Of a stretch of DNA of 35,517 bases, positions 10,026 to 17,639 are shown piece by piece. How positions within the stretch are numbered: position 1 is the first letter of the stretch; each line of letters starts with the position of its first letter. The stretch is from positions 1 through 35,517 of the forward strand of contig JANYJG010000076.1 of NCBI GenBank assembly GCA_025358515.1, read 5' to 3'. The position numbers and the translations under genes are program-made. The DNA comes from Chloroflexota bacterium. Its GTDB lineage: Bacteria > Chloroflexota > Limnocylindria > Limnocylindrales > CSP1-4. The notes beneath the pieces were generated by a model that did not search any database, was not told the DNA's origin, and worked only from the letters and a program-made list of their open reading frames with translations.

Positions 10026-10501
10026 TGGAGGTCATCAAGCAACTCCGCCAACGCGAGATCCGCGATCTGCTCGGTCAGCGGCCCATCCGGACGCAGCAGG
10101 AACTGGCGTCCGCCCTGCGCGATCGCGGCTTCCGCGCAACCCAGGCCACGATCAGCCGCGACGTGGCGGAGCTTGGCCTGATCAAGTCCAACCGGGACGG
10201 CGTGCAGTCATACGTCGTTCCGGCCCGAGTGGCCGAGGCGGAGACAACCGGCGAGGAGCGGCTCCGGGCCCTCCTCCACGACCTCCCGGTCGAGGTTCGC
10301 GAGGCCGGCCTTATGCTCGTCCTGAAGACGCTGCCGGGCTCGGCGCACGCAATCGCAGCCGCCCTGGACCGCACCCGCTGGCAGGAGATCGTCGGCAGCA
10401 TCGCGGGCGACGACACGGTGTTCGTGGCCTTTGCCGATCGAATGTCGATGCAGCGCGTCCGAGGCCGGCTGCTCTCTCTGGGGAGCCAGCGGTCCGGCTA
10501 G
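10025..10501 (+). CDS. argR: Arginine repressor
   Basis: Hexameric transcription factor that uses L-arginine as co-repressor to control arginine biosynthesis and catabolism. Length is 158 residues, normal for ArgR. The N-terminal winged helix (1-75) contains TQQELASALRDRGFRATQAT and the ISRDVAELGL recognition segment. The C-terminal oligomerisation and arginine-binding domain (80-152) has PGSAHAIAAALDR and GSIAGDDTVFV with the ligand-binding Asp pair. ATG 10025 is preceded by GGGAGG (10008-10013) inside the short leader ORF. No arginine biosynthesis gene is in the window, so its targets lie elsewhere. A family paralog with another ligand is possible but less likely. Confidence 0.95.
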   Translation: MEVIKQLRQREIRDLLGQRPIRTQQELASALRDRGFRATQATISRDVAELGLIKSNRDGVQSYVVPARVAEAETTGEERLRALLHDLPVEVREAGLMLVLKTLPGSAHAIAAALDRTRWQEIVGSIAGDDTVFVAFADRMSMQRVRGRLLSLGSQRSG

Positions 10502-10645
10502 GCAGTTCATCGAGCCGTCCGAACTCGATCAGACAAGGACCGACCCCGCTGCTCGGGGAGGAGGAGGAGTATCCGAGCGACGGGGCCGGTATTGCGTGCT
10601 TGTTGTATTCGAATCATGATCGATTGCCACAAGAATCACAGGCCA

Positions 10646-10674
10646 CATTGGTCCCGGCCCGTTCGGGACCAATG
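10646..10674 (+). terminator. Hairpin, likely argR terminator
   Basis: A perfect 10-bp stem, CATTGGTCCC (10646-10655) with GGGACCAATG (10665-10674), around a 9-base loop. No T-run follows. It could alternatively be an operator palindrome upstream of the greA promoter. Confidence 0.45.
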
Positions 10675-10744
10675 TTCTGGTCCATTCGCGGGGGCTCGCA
10701 GCCACAGTTTTCCGTAGGCGGTTCGAAACGATGGAATTCGCGCT

Positions 10745-10773
10745 TTGACACGCGCGTGGGCGACGGCTAGCAT
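10745..10773 (+). promoter_or_regulatory. Promoter of greA-lysS
   Basis: TTGACA (10745-10750), a 17-base spacer and TAGCAT (10768-10773). The -35 and spacing match the sigma-70 consensus exactly. The leader is about 140 nt long. Confidence 0.75.
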
Positions 10774-10922
10774 ACGCGCCGGCCGAACTTCAGGGCGCTG
10801 CGCAGCGCCTTCTGGAGTTCGTTCTCTTATCGCAGTGAGGGCCGAGCCCTCTGGGTAGACGAACAGCGAACCAGTAGCGTCGACCGGCTCGCGCCGGTGC
10901 CTAGAACGGGAGCCGCTTCGCG

Positions 10923-11387
10923 GTGAACAACAAGACTCAATACATCTCGGAAGATGGACTTGCCAAGTTGCGGGCTGAACTCGCGGAGCTGGTCAACGCC
11001 CGTCGGGCCGAGATCGCCCAGCGCATCCACGACGCCAAAGAGCACGGCGATCTCTCGGAGAACGCCGAATACGAGGACGCCAAGAATGAGCAGGCGTTCG
11101 TCGAGGGTCAGATCCAGCGGCTCGAGTCGCTGGTGAAGAACGCAGTCATCATCGATGAGGTTCACGGTACCGAGCACGTCCAGATCGGCTCGACGGTCAA
11201 GGTGGAGGGCTCCGACGGCAAGGAGCAGTTCACGATCGTTGGATCGACTGAGGCGAGCCCGCGCGAAGGCCGAATCTCAAACGAATCGCCCGTCGGACGA
11301 GCACTACTCGGCAGGCACAAGGGCGACAAGGTGGATGTCCGGGTTCCGGCCGGCGACTTTTCCTACAAGATCCTCGAGATCAGTTAG
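10923..11387 (+). CDS. greA: Transcription elongation factor GreA
   Basis: Binds the RNA polymerase secondary channel and stimulates cleavage of backtracked RNA. Its 154 residues are standard. The N-terminal coiled coil (about 8-75) carries the tip loop GDLSENAEYEDAKNEQ, with acidic residues Asp43 and Glu46 that coordinate the catalytic Mg2+. The C-terminal FKBP-like domain holds ISNESPVGRALLGRHKGDKV. The start is GTG 10923. A long structured leader and consensus promoter precede it. The stop is 10 bases before lysS, so the two genes are probably co-transcribed. Confidence 0.97.
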   Translation: MNNKTQYISEDGLAKLRAELAELVNARRAEIAQRIHDAKEHGDLSENAEYEDAKNEQAFVEGQIQRLESLVKNAVIIDEVHGTEHVQIGSTVKVEGSDGKEQFTIVGSTEASPREGRISNESPVGRALLGRHKGDKVDVRVPAGDFSYKILEIS

Positions 11388-11397
11388 TCGGGCCGCC

Positions 11398-12993
11398 GTG
11401 TATTGGGCCGACGAGCTAGCCGCCTCGGTTTCCGGACCGCAGATCGTCAACGACTCCAAATCGCCTTCTGGCACCGTCCACGTCGGTAGCCTGCGTGGAG
11501 TCGTGCTTCACGACGCGATTCATCGGGCCCTGGGAAATGCCGGCCTGGCGGCTAGGTTCCTGTACGGCGTCGACGACATGGACGCCATGGACTCACAGGC
11601 GCTCCTGACGCCGGACGCGGTCGAGCGATACATGGGCGCGCCTCTGTCACGCGTGCCGGCTCCAGCGGGGAGCAGCGCTGCCAACTACGCTCGTCATTTC
11701 GTCGGCGAAATATTCTTCCGGACGTTCGAGCCGCTCGGAATCAGGCCCGAGTTCTACTGGGTCAGCGAGCTGTACGCGGCTGGCCAGATGGACCTCTACG
11801 TTAAGCTGGCGCTCGATCGGGCCGATCGGGTCCGTGACATCTACCGGCGCGTCAGCCATGTCGAGCGATCAAGCGGCTGGCTGCCGATCCAGGTCATCTG
11901 CGAACAGTGCGGCAAGATCGGCACGACCTACGCCACCGACTGGGACGGCGCCACGGTTTCCTACGAGTGCCAGCCGGCCATGGTTGCGTGGGCTCGCGGG
12001 TGCGGTCACGAGGGCCGGGTGTCGCCACTGGGAGGCCAGGCCAAGCTTCCGTGGAACCTCGAGTGGGCCGCCAAATGGGGCCTTCTGGGGGTCACGATCG
12101 AAGGCTGCGGCAAGGACCTGGCCACCGCCGGCGGCTCCCGTGACCGCTCCGACGCGATCAGCCGTGAGGTCTTCGAGGTCGAGCCGCCGCGCAATATCGC
12201 CTACGAATTCCTCAACGTAGGCGGCAAGAAGATGTCCACGTCCAAAGGGCAGGGCGCAGCCGCTCACACGATTGCCGAGGTATTGGCTCCGGAACAGCTC
12301 CGCTTCCTCTTCCTGCGCCCGCGTCCGAGTCAGGTCATCGAGTTCGACCCTGAGGGCGACACGATCCCGCGGCTTTTCGACGAGTTCGATCGTATCGCCG
12401 CTGCCACCGCGGGGCGGGAGGTCAAGGGCGAGCTGCCGGCGGACCACGAGCAGGTGTTCGCCTATTCACTGCTCAGCGGGAAGCAGGACGTCGCCGCGGC
12501 TGCCGCGGCGTTCCGACCGGCTTTCGGCCATCTGGCGCTGCTGCTGCAAATCCCGGGCGTCGACATTCGCGAGCGTATGGAAGCCGAGAAGGGCGCACCG
12601 CTGTCCGAGCTGGAGTTCGGGATTCTGGACGAGCGCATCGCCGCTGCAGAGGCTTGGCTGGAGTCCTACGCGCCGGAGCGGGCCCGTCTGGCAATTCAGA
12701 GGGACGCGGTACCGCCTGGGGTGAGCGGGCTCGACCTTGCCCAGCGCGGCTACCTTACCGCTCTGTCGGTTGCCGCAGACGAGCGCAAGCCCGGATCTGG
12801 GGTTTCCTGGCAGGAGCTGATTTTCGCGGTGGCGGCCCAGACCGACCTTCCATCCGGACGTGCCTTCGGGGCCCTGTACCTGGCGTTCCTCGGCCGAACC
12901 AATGGCCCACGCGCCGGTTGGCTCCTCGCCAGCCTGGAACCGGCCTTCGTTGTCGAGCGACTCCGCGCCGCAGCGGCTCTCGCCCCGGCTTAG
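11398..12993 (+). CDS. lysS: Lysyl-tRNA synthetase, class I (archaeal type)
   Basis: Charges tRNA-Lys with lysine. It is the class I Rossmann-fold form found in most archaea and scattered bacteria, not the class II LysU/LysS form. The frame is open upstream, but GTG 11398 gives a product starting VYWADELAASV, 532 residues long, which fits the family. The HIGH-type signature is PSGTVHVGS (His28 to Ser31). The KMSKS loop is KKMSTSKG, with KMSTS at 278-282. Zinc-type cysteines begin at CEQCGK (168, 171), with a later GCGHEG. The C-terminal helical domain (about 340-532) would bind the anticodon. It lies 10 bases after greA. No class II enzyme is in the window. Confidence 0.93.
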   Translation: MYWADELAASVSGPQIVNDSKSPSGTVHVGSLRGVVLHDAIHRALGNAGLAARFLYGVDDMDAMDSQALLTPDAVERYMGAPLSRVPAPAGSSAANYARHFVGEIFFRTFEPLGIRPEFYWVSELYAAGQMDLYVKLALDRADRVRDIYRRVSHVERSSGWLPIQVICEQCGKIGTTYATDWDGATVSYECQPAMVAWARGCGHEGRVSPLGGQAKLPWNLEWAAKWGLLGVTIEGCGKDLATAGGSRDRSDAISREVFEVEPPRNIAYEFLNVGGKKMSTSKGQGAAAHTIAEVLAPEQLRFLFLRPRPSQVIEFDPEGDTIPRLFDEFDRIAAATAGREVKGELPADHEQVFAYSLLSGKQDVAAAAAAFRPAFGHLALLLQIPGVDIRERMEAEKGAPLSELEFGILDERIAAAEAWLESYAPERARLAIQRDAVPPGVSGLDLAQRGYLTALSVAADERKPGSGVSWQELIFAVAAQTDLPSGRAFGALYLAFLGRTNGPRAGWLLASLEPAFVVERLRAAAALAPA

Positions 12994-13016
12994 CTTTGGC
13001 GTAGGCCCCCACCGGC

Positions 13017-13022
13017 TAAACT
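13017..13022 (+). promoter_or_regulatory. Candidate -10 box of serS
   Basis: TAAACT with a weak TTTGGC (12995-13000) 16 bases upstream. The predicted leader is about 55 nt and contains a GC-rich inverted repeat of GGCCGGGC type. Confidence 0.45.
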
Positions 13023-13081
13023 CAGGGGCAGTTGCGCGGCCGGGCGGCCGGGCCGCCGGACGGACCACGGGAGAGCGACGC

Positions 13082-14407
13082 ATGAGCATCGGGCTGGCAA
13101 GGCTGCGCGAGGAGCCGGATCGCATTCGTCAGGGCGCAATCGACAAGGGCGAGGATCCGTCGATCGTCGATAAGGCTCTGGCGCTGGAGGGCCAACGGCG
13201 CACATTGCTCGGTGATTCGGACCGGCTTAAGGCTGAGCGCAACGCCGCGTCCAAGACGATCGGCGAGGCAATCCGGGGCGGGGCCGCACCCAAGGGCGCC
13301 GAGGTCGCGGCCCTGCGGCAGGCCTCCACCGATGCCGGCACGCAGATCGAGACATTGAACGCGGAACTGGCCGCCACCGAGAAGGCTCTGGACGAACTGC
13401 TCCTGCGTATCCCGAACCCAGCTGACCCGGACGTGCCGGTTGGCGACGCCTCCTGCAATCAGGTCGTGCGGACGTGGGGCGTCGAACTTCCCAAGGAGGC
13501 ATTGCTTCCGGATGGTGGAACGTGGCAACGCCGGCCACATTGGGAGATCGCCGAAGAGTTGCGCATGATCGATCTGGAGCGCGGCGCCAAGATCACCGGC
13601 TCCGGATTCCCGGTTTACACCGGCCAGGGTTCTCGCCTTCAACGCGCCCTTATCGACTTCATGCTGGACATCCATACCGCCGAGCACGGCATGACCGAGA
13701 TCTGGCCGCCGGCCATGGTGAACGCGGCGTCGGCCCGCGGCACCGGCCAGATACCCGACAAAGAGGACCTCATGTACGTCGTCACCCGCGACGAGTTGTA
13801 CCTGGTCCCGACTGCGGAGGTTCCGGTCACGAATCTCCACCGCGATGAGATCTTCGAGGCGGACCAGCTGCCGATTCGCTACGCCGCCTACTCGCCGTGC
13901 TTTCGTCGTGAGGCCGGGGCGGCCGGCAAAGACACCCGCGGCATCCTGCGCGTCCATCAGTTCGACAAGGTCGAAATGGTCTTCTTCGAAAAGCCTGAAG
14001 CGTCCGCGGAGGCGCTCGAATGGTTGACCGGGCGAGCCGAAGTCATCCTCCAGCGTCTCGGCCTGGCCTACCGGGTCCTGCTCATGGCGACTAAGGACAT
14101 GGGTTTCGTCCAGTCCAAAAAGTATGACCTGGAAGTCTGGTCGCCCGGCGTCGAACGCTGGCTCGAGGTCAGCTCCTGCTCGAACTTCCGCGACTACCAG
14201 GCTCGTCGGATGGCGATCCGCTACCGGCCCGAACCCGGCGCCAAGCCCGAACTCGTGCATACCCTCAACGGCTCCGGCCTGGCCCTGGCTCGCACGGTCG
14301 CCGCGATCATGGAGACCTACCAGCAGCCCGATGGCAGCATGGCCGTTCCGGAGGCGCTCCAGCCCTACATGCACACGGCCGTCGTCATGAAGAGGAGCGG
14401 TGGATGA
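13082..14407 (+). CDS. serS: Seryl-tRNA synthetase
   Basis: Class II synthetase that charges tRNA-Ser. From ATG 13082, preceded by GGGAG at 13069-13073, it has 441 residues. The frame is open upstream to 12860, but that part overlaps lysS and lacks similarity. The N-terminal coiled-coil arm (about 30-105) contacts the long variable arm of tRNA-Ser. Motif 2 includes FRREAGAAGKDTRGILRVHQ from Phe274. The serine-binding segment is YLVPTAEVPVT. SSCSNFRDYQARRM lies before motif 3, which is NGSGLALARTVAAIMETYQ near residue 396. The stop overlaps the next ATG by 4 nt. A cognate tRNA-Ser(UGA) gene is in the window at 25124. Confidence 0.97.
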   Translation: MSIGLARLREEPDRIRQGAIDKGEDPSIVDKALALEGQRRTLLGDSDRLKAERNAASKTIGEAIRGGAAPKGAEVAALRQASTDAGTQIETLNAELAATEKALDELLLRIPNPADPDVPVGDASCNQVVRTWGVELPKEALLPDGGTWQRRPHWEIAEELRMIDLERGAKITGSGFPVYTGQGSRLQRALIDFMLDIHTAEHGMTEIWPPAMVNAASARGTGQIPDKEDLMYVVTRDELYLVPTAEVPVTNLHRDEIFEADQLPIRYAAYSPCFRREAGAAGKDTRGILRVHQFDKVEMVFFEKPEASAEALEWLTGRAEVILQRLGLAYRVLLMATKDMGFVQSKKYDLEVWSPGVERWLEVSSCSNFRDYQARRMAIRYRPEPGAKPELVHTLNGSGLALARTVAAIMETYQQPDGSMAVPEALQPYMHTAVVMKRSGG

Positions 14408-15294
14408 ACACTAGTGACAACCGAGGCAACCGCCGTATCGGTATTCTGGCGAGCTTCGCGCTCTTCGCGTCATTTGCCGCCGTAGCGTGCTCCGGTAGCA
14501 ACCCGACCCCACGGATCGTCTATTGGACGGACTCGCCGGCGCCCGCAACGGCCACGCCCGCGGCAAAGTCCACTCCAACGCCGACGCCCACGGAGACCGC
14601 GACGCCCACGCCCTCGCCCACGCTATCGCCATCGCCGGGCCCTACGCTCATCGTCAGCAGCGTCCTCGTCACCTCGAGCGCGTCGAATGGGCGCTGGACC
14701 ATGACGTTCCACAAGCCCGTGGTGTCCGGGATTCCGTCGGCCACGGCAGCGACTATTAACGCCGCGATCAACGTCAAGGTGAACGCGCTGATCCACGGCT
14801 TCAACGGGTCCAGTCTGCCGATTCCGGCTTCCGGTGACAGGCCAAGCACATTCGACGGTAACTTCACGGTGGCCCTCGCGTCACCGACGCTGCTCAGTTT
14901 GCAACTGACGGTGGATCAGTACATAACCGGTGCCGCGCACCCGAGCCACCTCGCCGCCAGTGTCAACTTCGCGGTTGCGTCCGGCTCGGCGATCGCCCTG
15001 CCGGATCTGTTCACGAACACGCCGGGGGCGCTCAGCGTTCTGTCGCTGCGGTCGCGCACGCTGCTGGTGACCAAGCTAGGGGCAAGCGAGGCGGCCACCA
15101 TCAACGGCGGGACCACTGCTGTCCTGACCAACTTCGACGAGGCTTGGGCATTCACCACGGGCGGCTTGGAACTGACGTTCCAGGAGTATTCGGTGGGTCC
15201 GTACGCGGACGGCTCGCCGAATATCGTAATTGCCTGGTCTGATCTGGCGGCCAACATCAGGCGCGATGGTCCTGCGGGCGAATTCCTGCCCTGA
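14404..15294 (+). CDS. DUF3298/RsiV-like lipoprotein
   Basis: A 296-residue secreted lipoprotein. The signal peptide (about 10-28) ends in the lipobox FAAVAC, with Cys29 as the lipidation site. A Thr/Pro/Ser/Ala-rich linker (44-80) leads to a folded domain (about 82-290). This shows the DUF3298 pattern: an ALPDLFTN segment followed by LELTFQEYSVGPYADGSP and a final IAWSDL. Such domains occur in RsiV and in many extracytoplasmic proteins of unknown role, and no sigma factor is adjacent here. The start overlaps serS by ATGA, so it is translated from the serS transcript. A paralog lies at 26407-27303 with the same GL.(V/L)TF.EYQVAPYADG core. Confidence 0.75.
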   Translation: MNTSDNRGNRRIGILASFALFASFAAVACSGSNPTPRIVYWTDSPAPATATPAAKSTPTPTPTETATPTPSPTLSPSPGPTLIVSSVLVTSSASNGRWTMTFHKPVVSGIPSATAATINAAINVKVNALIHGFNGSSLPIPASGDRPSTFDGNFTVALASPTLLSLQLTVDQYITGAAHPSHLAASVNFAVASGSAIALPDLFTNTPGALSVLSLRSRTLLVTKLGASEAATINGGTTAVLTNFDEAWAFTTGGLELTFQEYSVGPYADGSPNIVIAWSDLAANIRRDGPAGEFLP

Positions 15295-15308
15295 TAGCCG
15301 GACATCCC

Positions 15309-16010
15309 CTAGGCGTAGTCCTGCGCGGCGAAGAACTTGCCGCTGCTGCCGTCCTCCAGCAGCACGGGAACCAGGGCGCCGGGCAGCACGGATTCCACGG
15401 CGTTGGGAGCCTGTGGTCCGCCGAGATCCGTGCGCAGCCAGCCGGGATCCAGCAGGTTCATGGTCACGCCGGTGTCCTTGAGGTGAGGCGCCATGTCGTA
15501 AACGTACTTGTCCAGGGCAGCTTTTGAAGCGGCGTAGGCCATGAGCTGGGGCTGGTCCTTGATGCCCGAGGTGAGGTTCACGACGCGGCCGAACTTTCGC
15601 TGCATCATGCCGGGCAGCACCAAGTTGCAGAGAGTGATGGGCGCGACGGTATTCACTTGGAAGCTGAGCGCGTACTCGCCCGCTTCGGTGATGAAGATAT
15701 CCTCGTGAAAGGGCGCCATGATGGCCGCGTTGTTGTAGAGGATGTCGATACCGCCGGAGATGCGCAGGGCCTCTTTGCCCAGTGCGATCACCTGCTCCTG
15801 GTCTGAGAACTCGGCTTCCAGCGTGTGAACAGTGAGGCCCCGAGCCTGGAACTCAGCGACCAGATCGGCAGTGTGTTCGCGGTTGCGGCTGTGGAGGATG
15901 AGATGGCAGCCCTTGTCCGCCAATGCCCCCGCCACCTGCCGGCCGACGCCGCGACTCGCACCCGTGAGCAGCACCCACTTGCCGGCAATATCCAACATGC
16001 GATCTCCCAT
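15309..16010 (-). CDS. Short-chain dehydrogenase/reductase
   Basis: A 233-residue classical SDR fold. The nucleotide-binding motif is TGASRGVG (16-23), with a following SRN (41-43) that favours NADP(H). NNAA (93-96) is followed by catalytic Ser148, Tyr159 and Lys163 in the YAASK motif. The C-terminus DPGWLRTDLGG is the usual PG-containing loop. The substrate cannot be told from the sequence. ATG 16010 is used, though an in-frame ATG four codons later (MLDIAGK) is equally possible. It converges with the DUF3298 gene, 14 bases away. It is the last of four minus-strand genes with gaps of 65-165 bases, so operon membership is uncertain. Confidence 0.9.
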   Translation of the reverse strand: MGDRMLDIAGKWVLLTGASRGVGRQVAGALADKGCHLILHSRNREHTADLVAEFQARGLTVHTLEAEFSDQEQVIALGKEALRISGGIDILYNNAAIMAPFHEDIFITEAGEYALSFQVNTVAPITLCNLVLPGMMQRKFGRVVNLTSGIKDQPQLMAYAASKAALDKYVYDMAPHLKDTGVTMNLLDPGWLRTDLGGPQAPNAVESVLPGALVPVLLEDGSSGKFFAAQDYA

Positions 16011-16148
16011 AGTGCGTCCCAGGTCGGTGGCGTCATGATGCCATGGCCTGATGGTGCCTGGGGGATTGCCGGCTCGCAGTTGCCCACAGACCAGCTGAGA
16101 CCGCCGGCGCGGGCGATCTCAGCTTTGGACCGCGAGGACTGGGACCCT

Positions 16149-16349
16149 CTAGATCGGTTCGTTGACCTCGCGCACGAGTAGAACTGGGAGCGGCTTCGCC
16201 TCGAACGATGCGTGCACCGTCAGATCCACGCTCACTACGCGCCAGCCTTGTTTGGCGAAGGCGTTGAGCTGTTCGATCAGCTGGTCGTTCCGGGATTCCA
16301 GATCGTCCGTCCAATGCACTTGCTCGACCTTATATTCCAAGCGACCCAT
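16149..16349 (-). CDS. Small DUF4177-like protein
   Basis: A 66-residue protein from ATG 16349, which has GGAGG 8 bases upstream. A longer frame to 16415 exists, but its start lacks such a site. The sequence LEYKVEQVHW, then LIEQLNAFAKQGWRVVSVDL, matches the small DUF4177 pattern: an EYKV strand, an amphipathic helix and a GWR/ELV strand. Function is unknown in the family. A different small protein with a related GGWRIVS motif is encoded at 26006-26260. Confidence 0.7.
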   Translation of the reverse strand: MGRLEYKVEQVHWTDDLESRNDQLIEQLNAFAKQGWRVVSVDLTVHASFEAKPLPVLLVREVNEPI

Positions 16350-16448
16350 GTCCACTACCTCCAACGGCGTGATGAGTTGGTTCGAGGGCTCCCTAGGCAC
16401 GCGGATGCGGGCCATTCGGGCCCATCGTTTCCATTCTTTATGCTAGAT

Positions 16449-16468
16449 CAGCACCTGCAAATGTGCTG
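16449..16468. promoter_or_regulatory. Palindrome upstream of the DUF4177-like gene
   Basis: CAGCAC (16449-16454) and GTGCTG (16463-16468) are inverted around 8 bases. It lies between the DUF4177-like gene and the DUF3558-like lipoprotein stop. It could be an operator or a weak hairpin; nothing ties it to a known regulator. Confidence 0.25.
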
Positions 16469-16512
16469 CATTTGAGAAGGTAATCTCGACCTTCGGATCG
16501 ATGGCGCGTCGG

Positions 16513-17028
16513 TCAGATCCGGCCCGCGGCTGTGGCGGCCAGAGCCTGGAACTTGGCGGCGCTGATGATCGCCGGTCCGTCGCCGGTGCCGATGGTTACG
16601 AGCGTCGTGCCCTTTACGAACTCGAGGATGCCGGCCACCTCAAATGCTGCGTCGCCGACGCCCGCCACTCCGACGTTGGCGCCGTAGAGCGCTTGGGCCG
16701 CCTTGATAGCCGCCGCGCTGGAAGGCCTCGAACTGACGGACATGGTCAGGTCCAGACCGCCGGACTGATTCGTATAAGTGCAGGTCGAGTCGCCGTGTTC
16801 GACGGTGGCTACGGGAGCGAGCATGGTCTTGCCGAAGGCGGCCTCCACCTCGGCTTGGGTCAGCAACTTGCAGGCATCCAAAGAGGCCGGCCCCTGCTGG
16901 GAGGCTGCGAATGTCGCCCCCTGAACGTTCGAGGTTGCACCCGGCACGCTTGCCGCCGAGCACCCACCGAACAGCAGTGCCATGCCTAAACCGAGAAAGA
17001 GGTGTTTGACCTTGAGTCCTGTCGGCAC
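16513..17028 (-). CDS. DUF3558-like lipoprotein
   Basis: A 171-residue putative lipoprotein. GTG 17028 follows AAGGAGA by 9 bases. The signal peptide (about 8-22) ends in LLFGGC, with Cys23 as the lipidation site. After a Ser/Ala linker, DACKLLTQAEVEAAFGKTM (about 51-69) followed by a CTYTN segment matches the DUF3558 type of exported protein, common in actinobacteria and relatives. The two mature cysteines, in DACKLL and STCTYT, could form a disulfide. Function is unknown. It is downstream of the SnoaL-like gene on the same strand, with a 65-base gap. Confidence 0.75.
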   Translation of the reverse strand: MPTGLKVKHLFLGLGMALLFGGCSAASVPGATSNVQGATFAASQQGPASLDACKLLTQAEVEAAFGKTMLAPVATVEHGDSTCTYTNQSGGLDLTMSVSSRPSSAAAIKAAQALYGANVGVAGVGDAAFEVAGILEFVKGTTLVTIGTGDGPAIISAAKFQALAATAAGRI

Positions 17029-17093
17029 GTGTGGTTCTCCTTGCGCTGCGCGCGATTTGCGTTGATGGGTGGATGGGGCGTTGTGGTTTCAGT

Positions 17094-17501
17094 TCATAGG
17101 AGCTGCCTCCGAATGGCCGACATGTCGTTCCAGACCGTCTGTCGCACGATCCGGCCGTCTCGGACCTCGAGGAGCCACAGCACTCGGTAGCTGATCCAGC
17201 GCCCGTGGCCGTCGATGTCGAAGGCTCGGCCCGTCAGCCGGCCATGCCAGGCGTGCTCTTCCAGGACGAAGTCCCGCCCATACAGCCGTCGAATGGGAAC
17301 GTCCCGTTCGTGAACCGTCGCCGCCGACCACTCCTGGTAACGGCGTCGGACTGCCTCGAAGCCCTGGATGGGGCCGTCGGCCGAGCCGACGACGTCGTGG
17401 ACGATGTCATCGGCCATCGGGGCCAGGATCGCCTCGAGGTCGCCGTCATGCTCGGCACACAACTGGGCGTCGACGATACGATCGAGTTGCTGGGACGTCA
17501 T
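17094..17501 (-). CDS. SnoaL-like/NTF2-fold protein
   Basis: From ATG 17501 (MTSQQLDRIVDA) the protein has 135 residues. A GTG start at 17555 would add 18. Neither start has a clear ribosome-binding site; 17501 is chosen because the NTF2 fold begins there. The pattern of an N-terminal helix, then DLEAILAPMADDIVHDVVG, GFEAVRRRYQEW and a C-terminal VRDGRIVRQTVWNDM strand is typical of SnoaL-like polyketide-cyclase/isomerase relatives. The substrate is unknown, and many members are uncharacterised. It is divergent from the SARP regulator 138 bases away. Confidence 0.8.
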   Translation of the reverse strand: MTSQQLDRIVDAQLCAEHDGDLEAILAPMADDIVHDVVGSADGPIQGFEAVRRRYQEWSAATVHERDVPIRRLYGRDFVLEEHAWHGRLTGRAFDIDGHGRWISYRVLWLLEVRDGRIVRQTVWNDMSAIRRQLL

Positions 17502-17600
17502 GCGACGCACGATGTTCCAGGCCGCTGACCAAACGCTGATGGCGCGAGGTTGCACCGGAACAGGATTGACCAGCGCCGGACGCCGGCCTGACTGGCGACT

Positions 17601-17639
17601 ACCCTTCAGCCAGCCACAGGCTTACACGAAAGGAAGGGT
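17601..17639 (+). promoter_or_regulatory. Inverted repeat covering the SARP gene ribosome-binding site
   Basis: ACCCTTC (17601-17607) is the exact complement of GAAGGGT (17633-17639). The 3' arm overlaps the AAAGGAAG Shine-Dalgarno segment just before ATG 17640. If it folds, the stem would hide the ribosome-binding site. The 25-base loop makes this tentative, and a protein-binding site is also possible. Confidence 0.3.

Larger units (their letters stand above)
10502..10922 (+). other. 420-base intergenic region between argR and greA
   Basis: No convincing gene on either strand. It holds a 10-bp hairpin (10646-10674), a near-consensus promoter (10745-10773) and a structured greA leader of about 140 nt. 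The leader includes a 16-base perfect palindrome at 10793-10808 and a 6-bp stem, GAGGGC/GCCCTC, at 10837-10851. Confidence 0.6.

Noticed and set aside
11155-11397. Upstream extension of the lysS frame
   Set aside because: It covers greA in another frame; family alignment starts at the GTG at 11398.
13022-14374. 450-codon minus-strand frame
   Set aside because: Shadow of serS, which has all class II motifs.
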